A DNA stretch of 64,000 bases, taken from the NCBI GenBank assembly GCA_043764015.1, contig JAYUKY010000105.1, forward strand, positions 35,625 to 99,624. Reading direction: 5' to 3'. Position 1 is the stretch's first letter. The number at the start of each line of letters is the position of its first letter. Source of the stretch: JANYGM01 sp043764015 (GTDB taxonomy: Bacteria > Bacteroidota > Bacteroidia > Cytophagales > Thermonemataceae). Made by a program: the position numbers and the translations under genes. Under the pieces are notes generated by a model. That model saw only the letters and a list, made by a program, of their open reading frames with translations. It was not told the origin of the DNA and ran no database searches. Of this stretch, positions 60,976 through 64,000 are shown in pieces.

Positions 60976-61970
60976 GACTTTGTTGCAACGGTACTATTTT
61001 TCTTTACCGTTGCACTTTTTTAATTTTTTTGACACCTCACGCTTTGAGGCATTCCCATTTGGGCAAAACGGTTTAAAACCTTGTATTTAAGCGAGGCTTC
61101 AACTTCTTGGTTTTCAAATTTTCTAGCATCTAACCCACCTCCAAATATCGTTTTAAAACGAAACATAGCCACCTCTTTGAGGCTTCTTAGGTGATAGCCC
61201 TCCTCTTTTTTCCACTCTTTGAGTTCCACCTCTGCTATCCGTTCTACTGCGGTATTTCGTTGAAATAAATGCTCTGGGACAGGTTTTTTCTTTGTCGGTT
61301 TACAAGTAACAGCATTTTTAGGTGGTGGAATAATCTGTTTAACGTCATTACCCTTAGTTGTTAATTTTACCATGATAATCTCCTGTGTATGCGCATCTAT
61401 GCCAATATATAGCTTTTGCCACGTTCTGTGCTTGCTAGTACCGTGTTTTTTAACTTTCCATTCCACTTCACCATACACTTTTAAGCCTGTTGAATCTATA
61501 CAAATGTCTAATTTTCCTCCCTTTGCTAAACGGTTGAAAGCATCACTAAATGCCACTTTTAAACTGCTTTGACGGCGTGAGTGTGTACTAAAATCTGATA
61601 TCATTATACTTGTATGTCCTAGTGCTTTCATTAAACCACGCACAAAATCTATACTTTGACGTAATTTTTGACGGTATAATTTACCTAAAATTAAACACGC
61701 TTCTATGACTGAATCAGGATATAAGCACTCCCCAACAACCTTTTTAGGCGTTAAATCTAGCCAAGAACTAAGTAATGAGCCTTCTATCCAAATACTAAAA
61801 TCTCCTCTTTTTTCAAGAGATTTACTACATTGTTTCCAATTCGTAATTTTATATGTATCTTTGCGTGGGCTTATTAGAGTGGTTTCCATTCGTATTTTGG
61901 TTTTGAGGAAACCAAAAGCACACTAATAAGCCCACTTTTCCTAATGCTAGTTCCCCGTTGCAACAAAGTC
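60976..61970. mobile_element. IS5-family insertion sequence, 995 bp
   Basis: Perfect 16-bp terminal inverted repeats: GACTTTGTTGCAACGG at 60976-60991 and its reverse complement at 61955-61970. They enclose one transposase gene on the minus strand. No target-site duplication is visible: left flank CAGAA, right flank CCTCA. The left side cuts an ATP-grasp gene; the right side is a heptamer repeat. Confidence 0.92.
61020..61889 (-). CDS. IS5-family transposase, probably inactive
   Basis: 289 residues. Features of the IS5/IS903 group: NWKQCSKSLEKRGDFSIWIE at the N-terminus, IDSTGLKVYGEVEWKVKKHG with the first catalytic Asp, and EEGYHLRSLKEVAMFRFKTIFGG with the Y-x2-R-x3-E motif including the final Glu. 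Between them, LTTKGNDVKQIIPPPKNA joins directly, where relatives have about 40-45 more residues holding the second catalytic Asp (the GDGAYD segment). The reading frame is intact, so this looks like an in-frame internal deletion. Without the second Asp transposition should be abolished. The comparison is from memory of the family, not an alignment. Confidence 0.85.
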   Translation of the reverse strand: METTLISPRKDTYKITNWKQCSKSLEKRGDFSIWIEGSLLSSWLDLTPKKVVGECLYPDSVIEACLILGKLYRQKLRQSIDFVRGLMKALGHTSIMISDFSTHSRRQSSLKVAFSDAFNRLAKGGKLDICIDSTGLKVYGEVEWKVKKHGTSKHRTWQKLYIGIDAHTQEIIMVKLTTKGNDVKQIIPPPKNAVTCKPTKKKPVPEHLFQRNTAVERIAEVELKEWKKEEGYHLRSLKEVAMFRFKTIFGGGLDARKFENQEVEASLKYKVLNRFAQMGMPQSVRCQKN

Positions 61971-61995
61971 CCTCACACTTAATACTTCACACCTC
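61970..61995. repeat. 7-bp array (CTCACAC type) next to the IS
   Basis: CTCACAC, TTAATAC, TTCACAC, CTCATTA in register, between the IS right end and the ftsY stop. Confidence 0.75.
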
Positions 61996-61996
61996 A

Positions 61997-62953
61997 TTAG
62001 TCATTTTTAAACAAAGAATCCACAAACTCCACGCTATTAAAAATCTGCAAATCTTCTATTTTTTCACCCACACCAATGTATTTGACAGGTATTTTGAACT
62101 CGTCAGAAATCCCAATAACTACGCCACCTTTTGCCGTTCCGTCTAGTTTGGTGATAGCAAGTGCAGTTACTTCTGTAGTTTTAGTAAACTCTCTTGCTTG
62201 TATCACGGCATTTTGTCCTGTACTTCCGTCAAGCACCAGCAAAACCTCATGTGGTGCATCAGGAATAAACTTTTGGATAGTTTTTTTCATCTTAGAAAGC
62301 TCGTTCATAAGATGCAATTTGTTATGCAAACGCCCCGCAGTATCAATAATCAAAATGTCAGCTTTCATTTCAGTAGCACGTTTTGCAGCCTCAAAAACTA
62401 CCGCAGAAGGTTCTTTGTTCATTCCCAACTCAATCACAGGCACGCCAACACGCTCTCCCCAAAGTTTTAGTTGTGTTACGGCAGCAGCACGAAAGGTGTC
62501 AGCCGCACCCAAAACAACTTTTTTGCCCATTTGATGATATTGAGCCGCTATTTTTCCTATTGTTGTTGTTTTTCCTACGCCATTCACGCCCACGACCATC
62601 ATCACATAAGGCATATCAAGCTCTGGAAGCTCAAAATTCTGATTTAAAGATTTATTTTCTTCCAAAAGTGCGGCAACTTCTTGGCGCAAAATCTTATCTA
62701 ATTCTTCTGCATTGATATATTTATCTTTTTTTGCACGTTCTTCTATCCTACGAATGATTTTTACCGTAGTTTCCACGCCTACATCAGCAGAAATAAGGAT
62801 TTCCTCCAAATTATCTAAAACTTCGTCATCTACTTTTGTTTTTCCAACTATTGCTCTACTGATTTTTGAGAAGATATTTGTTTTGGTTTTTTCTAGACCT
62901 TTGTCTAAAGATTCTTTTTTTTCTTTTGAGAATAATTTATCAAAAAAGCCCAT
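61997..62953 (-). CDS. ftsY: signal recognition particle receptor FtsY
   Basis: Receptor for SRP at the inner membrane, directing nascent membrane proteins to SecYEG. 318 residues, N-domain (about 20-100) and G-domain: GVNGVGKTT at 122-130, DTFRAAA, DTAGRLHNKLHLMNEL, TKLDGTAKGG and the closing GVGEKIEDLQIFN. The acidic A-domain of the E. coli protein is absent, as is usual in Bacteroidota. Transcribed from the promoter at 63015. Its 3' side is occupied by heptamer repeat and the IS, so any downstream operon partner has been displaced. Confidence 0.97.
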   Translation of the reverse strand: MGFFDKLFSKEKKESLDKGLEKTKTNIFSKISRAIVGKTKVDDEVLDNLEEILISADVGVETTVKIIRRIEERAKKDKYINAEELDKILRQEVAALLEENKSLNQNFELPELDMPYVMMVVGVNGVGKTTTIGKIAAQYHQMGKKVVLGAADTFRAAAVTQLKLWGERVGVPVIELGMNKEPSAVVFEAAKRATEMKADILIIDTAGRLHNKLHLMNELSKMKKTIQKFIPDAPHEVLLVLDGSTGQNAVIQAREFTKTTEVTALAITKLDGTAKGGVVIGISDEFKIPVKYIGVGEKIEDLQIFNSVEFVDSLFKND

Positions 62954-63014
62954 TATTTGTGTTGTTTAAAAGATAAGATTAAGCAGTTATGCGTTTTGTA
63001 GCTACTTATTTTCG

Positions 63015-63046
63015 CAAAGGTACGAAAAATCTTTATAAACAGCAAT
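63015..63046 (-). promoter_or_regulatory. promoter of ftsY
   Basis: Minus strand ATTG (63046-63043), 20 bases, TACCTTTG (63022-63015), 61 bases ahead of the ATG. The -7 word equals that of the tRNA-tuf promoter. Confidence 0.68.
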
Positions 63047-63060
63047 TTTAATAAGCTAAC

Positions 63061-63405
63061 TTATTCTCTTTGCAACATAATTCCTAGGTTTTCTAAAACT
63101 CTGTTTAGTTTATCTTCGTTTGTAAGGCTTGAAATTCTTTTGATGATAGATTTTTTCTGAATTGTGTGTATCAAATGTGTACGAATAACACTGATTACGG
63201 GCAGTTCAAGACTAACGTCTTCTAACAGAATAGAAATAGAAGTAAACTCTATTCTATTTGTTTTAGACGTAATTTGAACACATATCACCTCATTTTCTAA
63301 GCTATCATTTGAAATAATTAGGACAGGTCTGGGTTTACTTTGCGACAAGTCATCAGAATACGGAAACGGCACAAGCACTATTTCACCTTGTTTGTATTGG
63401 CTCAT
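63061..63405 (-). CDS. MazF/PemK-family mRNA interferase toxin
   Basis: 114 residues from the ATG at 63405. The fold is recognised by YKQGEIVLVPFPYSDDLSQSKPRPVLIISND (first strands and the KPRPVLI signature) and a later ISVIRTHLIHTIQKKSIIKRISSL with the conserved Arg and hydrophobic strand. It would cleave RNA. Its ATG overlaps the TGA of the gene upstream by four bases (ATGA), a translational-coupling arrangement usual for toxin-antitoxin pairs. A farther ATG at 63420 is possible but would lengthen the overlap. The gene ends with no visible terminator before the ftsY promoter. Confidence 0.85.
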   Translation of the reverse strand: MSQYKQGEIVLVPFPYSDDLSQSKPRPVLIISNDSLENEVICVQITSKTNRIEFTSISILLEDVSLELPVISVIRTHLIHTIQKKSIIKRISSLTNEDKLNRVLENLGIMLQRE

Positions 63406-63854
63406 AAATATTGCTCCCAAACGTTTTCTTCTTCTTTATTCCAGTCATTAAAGCTCCCACTAAATCCACGCATTGGGGTATCATCTTCAAAAGAACGCTT
63501 GATAATAATGCTTTCTATTTTGTTGAATACTGTCAAAACATCATTAAATATTCTAGTAAAAGTTGAAATCAAAAAAGTGTTTCTATGGTTATCACAAATT
63601 TTTATCACTTTTGAAAGCTCATTATTAGTAGCCAAGACTGAATTTAAGATATCAACAGAAAAGTTTATATCTGGTTTGGCTTCAATACGTTTCAAAAGGG
63701 TTTTAGCTTTTTTAAGAGCAAATTTAAGTTTTATGATTAGTTTAAAGGAAAGAATACAAAAAAATATCGTGCTTACAATAGTTTTTGTAGTCTGGCTAGC
63801 TAGTTCTTGCCAAATACGAAAATCACGGTCTTGAGTAAGATTAATGCTTATCAT
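63402..63854 (-). CDS. putative antitoxin or membrane partner of the MazF-like toxin
   Basis: 150 residues. The C-terminus, MRGFSGSFNDWNKEEENVWEQYL, has the acidic, Trp-containing tail typical of antitoxins that wrap around MazF-type toxins. The rest is unusual: residues about 22-45 (TTKTIVSTIFFCILSFKLIIKLKFALKKA) form a likely membrane helix, and the middle is helical. So the toxin-binding tail appears attached to a membrane-anchored domain rather than a DNA-binding one. The four-base overlap with the toxin supports pairing. Alternatively the hydrophobic stretch is part of a soluble fold. Role inferred from position and tail. Confidence 0.6.
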   Translation of the reverse strand: MISINLTQDRDFRIWQELASQTTKTIVSTIFFCILSFKLIIKLKFALKKAKTLLKRIEAKPDINFSVDILNSVLATNNELSKVIKICDNHRNTFLISTFTRIFNDVLTVFNKIESIIIKRSFEDDTPMRGFSGSFNDWNKEEENVWEQYL

Positions 63855-64000
63855 TATTGGTTATTTTTTGGTTTATGGCATAAATATAGCATTATTTTAA
63901 ACAAATTGTTACTGTAAAAGTTCCGTTGCAAAAGGTGCTTTACCTTTGGTTTTTTATAAAGAAAAATACAAGTAGTTAAAATGACGTGACATAAATTAAA
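63855..64000. other. window end without recognised gene
   Basis: AT-rich. One terminator-like hairpin at 63928-63955 (CAAAGGT / ACCTTTG around GCTTT, followed by T-run) probably ends a transcript on the plus strand or belongs to sequence beyond the window. Confidence 0.4.

Noticed and set aside
62076..62534. 152-codon plus-strand frame in ftsY
   Set aside because: Antisense to conserved ftsY G-domain; composition (Ser/Ala-rich) is that of a reverse reading.
63340..63834. 164-codon plus-strand frame at the end of the window
   Set aside because: Antisense to the antitoxin-like and toxin genes, which are linked by ATGA and have recognisable features.

Overview
The window reads as chromosomal DNA of a low-GC Bacteroidota, most likely Cytophagales. 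Three things point there. Promoter-like sites have the form TTTG, 18-20 bases, then TAnnTTTG, and Shine-Dalgarno sequences are largely absent. Family content is typical of the phylum: GLPGLI with an outer-membrane beta-barrel protein, YbbR-like, DUF6934-like, TamB beside TsaD, and HAMP/GAF coiled-coil sensors. The genus cannot be named from sequence alone.

Layout. 0-7 kb: small membrane protein, lipid kinase, YbbR-like protein, SDR reductase, then tRNA-Tyr/Gly/Thr and tuf, a DMT transporter and a small PD-(D/E)XK-like protein. 7.8-23.6 kb: two large single-chain restriction-modification enzymes, separated by the divergent tsaD/tamB pair and each preceded by a small nuclease-like ORF. 23.8-30 kb: udk, a TrkA/KtrA-type protein, a lone ABC-2 permease, a broken four-helix-bundle gene, a glycosyltransferase and an S9 peptidase. 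30-39 kb: a long minus-strand run (secreted protein, clpP, pspC-like, hicAB, a tandem pair of small paralogues, surE, cysS, DUF6934-like, a frameshifted beta-lactamase-family gene). 39-48 kb: beta-propeller protein, outer-membrane barrel with GLPGLI protein, rseP, lipoprotein, HAD phosphatase. 48-59 kb: lipoprotein, RelA/SpoT enzyme, PLD-family protein, broken Fic and PIN genes with an antitoxin, HAMP/GAF sensor, hutI, alpha/beta hydrolase. 59-64 kb: tyrosine phosphatase, lipoprotein, IS5-like element against a truncated ATP-grasp gene, ftsY, and a MazF/PemK-type toxin with an overlapping partner gene.

Housekeeping functions (translation, envelope biogenesis, stringent response, proteolysis) are interleaved with accessory modules: two RM enzymes, three toxin-antitoxin-like pairs and an IS. 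At least six loci are visibly damaged: four-helix bundle, Fic, PIN, beta-lactamase family, the small gene at 44.2 kb and ATP-grasp.

The most unusual signal is intergenic. Several classes of dispersed repeat occupy the gaps. (1) Degenerate 7-bp tandem arrays (units such as CGTAATT, TTGTGAA, ACTTACA, CGTACCT), often close to start codons and sometimes inside gene ends. (2) Clusters of DNA hairpins with very short, mostly pyrimidine loops; the best, at 48061-48186, is a mirrored double hairpin whose stems carry compensatory changes. (3) A ~51-bp element at 723 and 13666 that contributes codons to a lipid kinase. (4) A ~42-bp promoter cassette present almost identically in front of three unrelated genes. 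No CRISPR array was seen.
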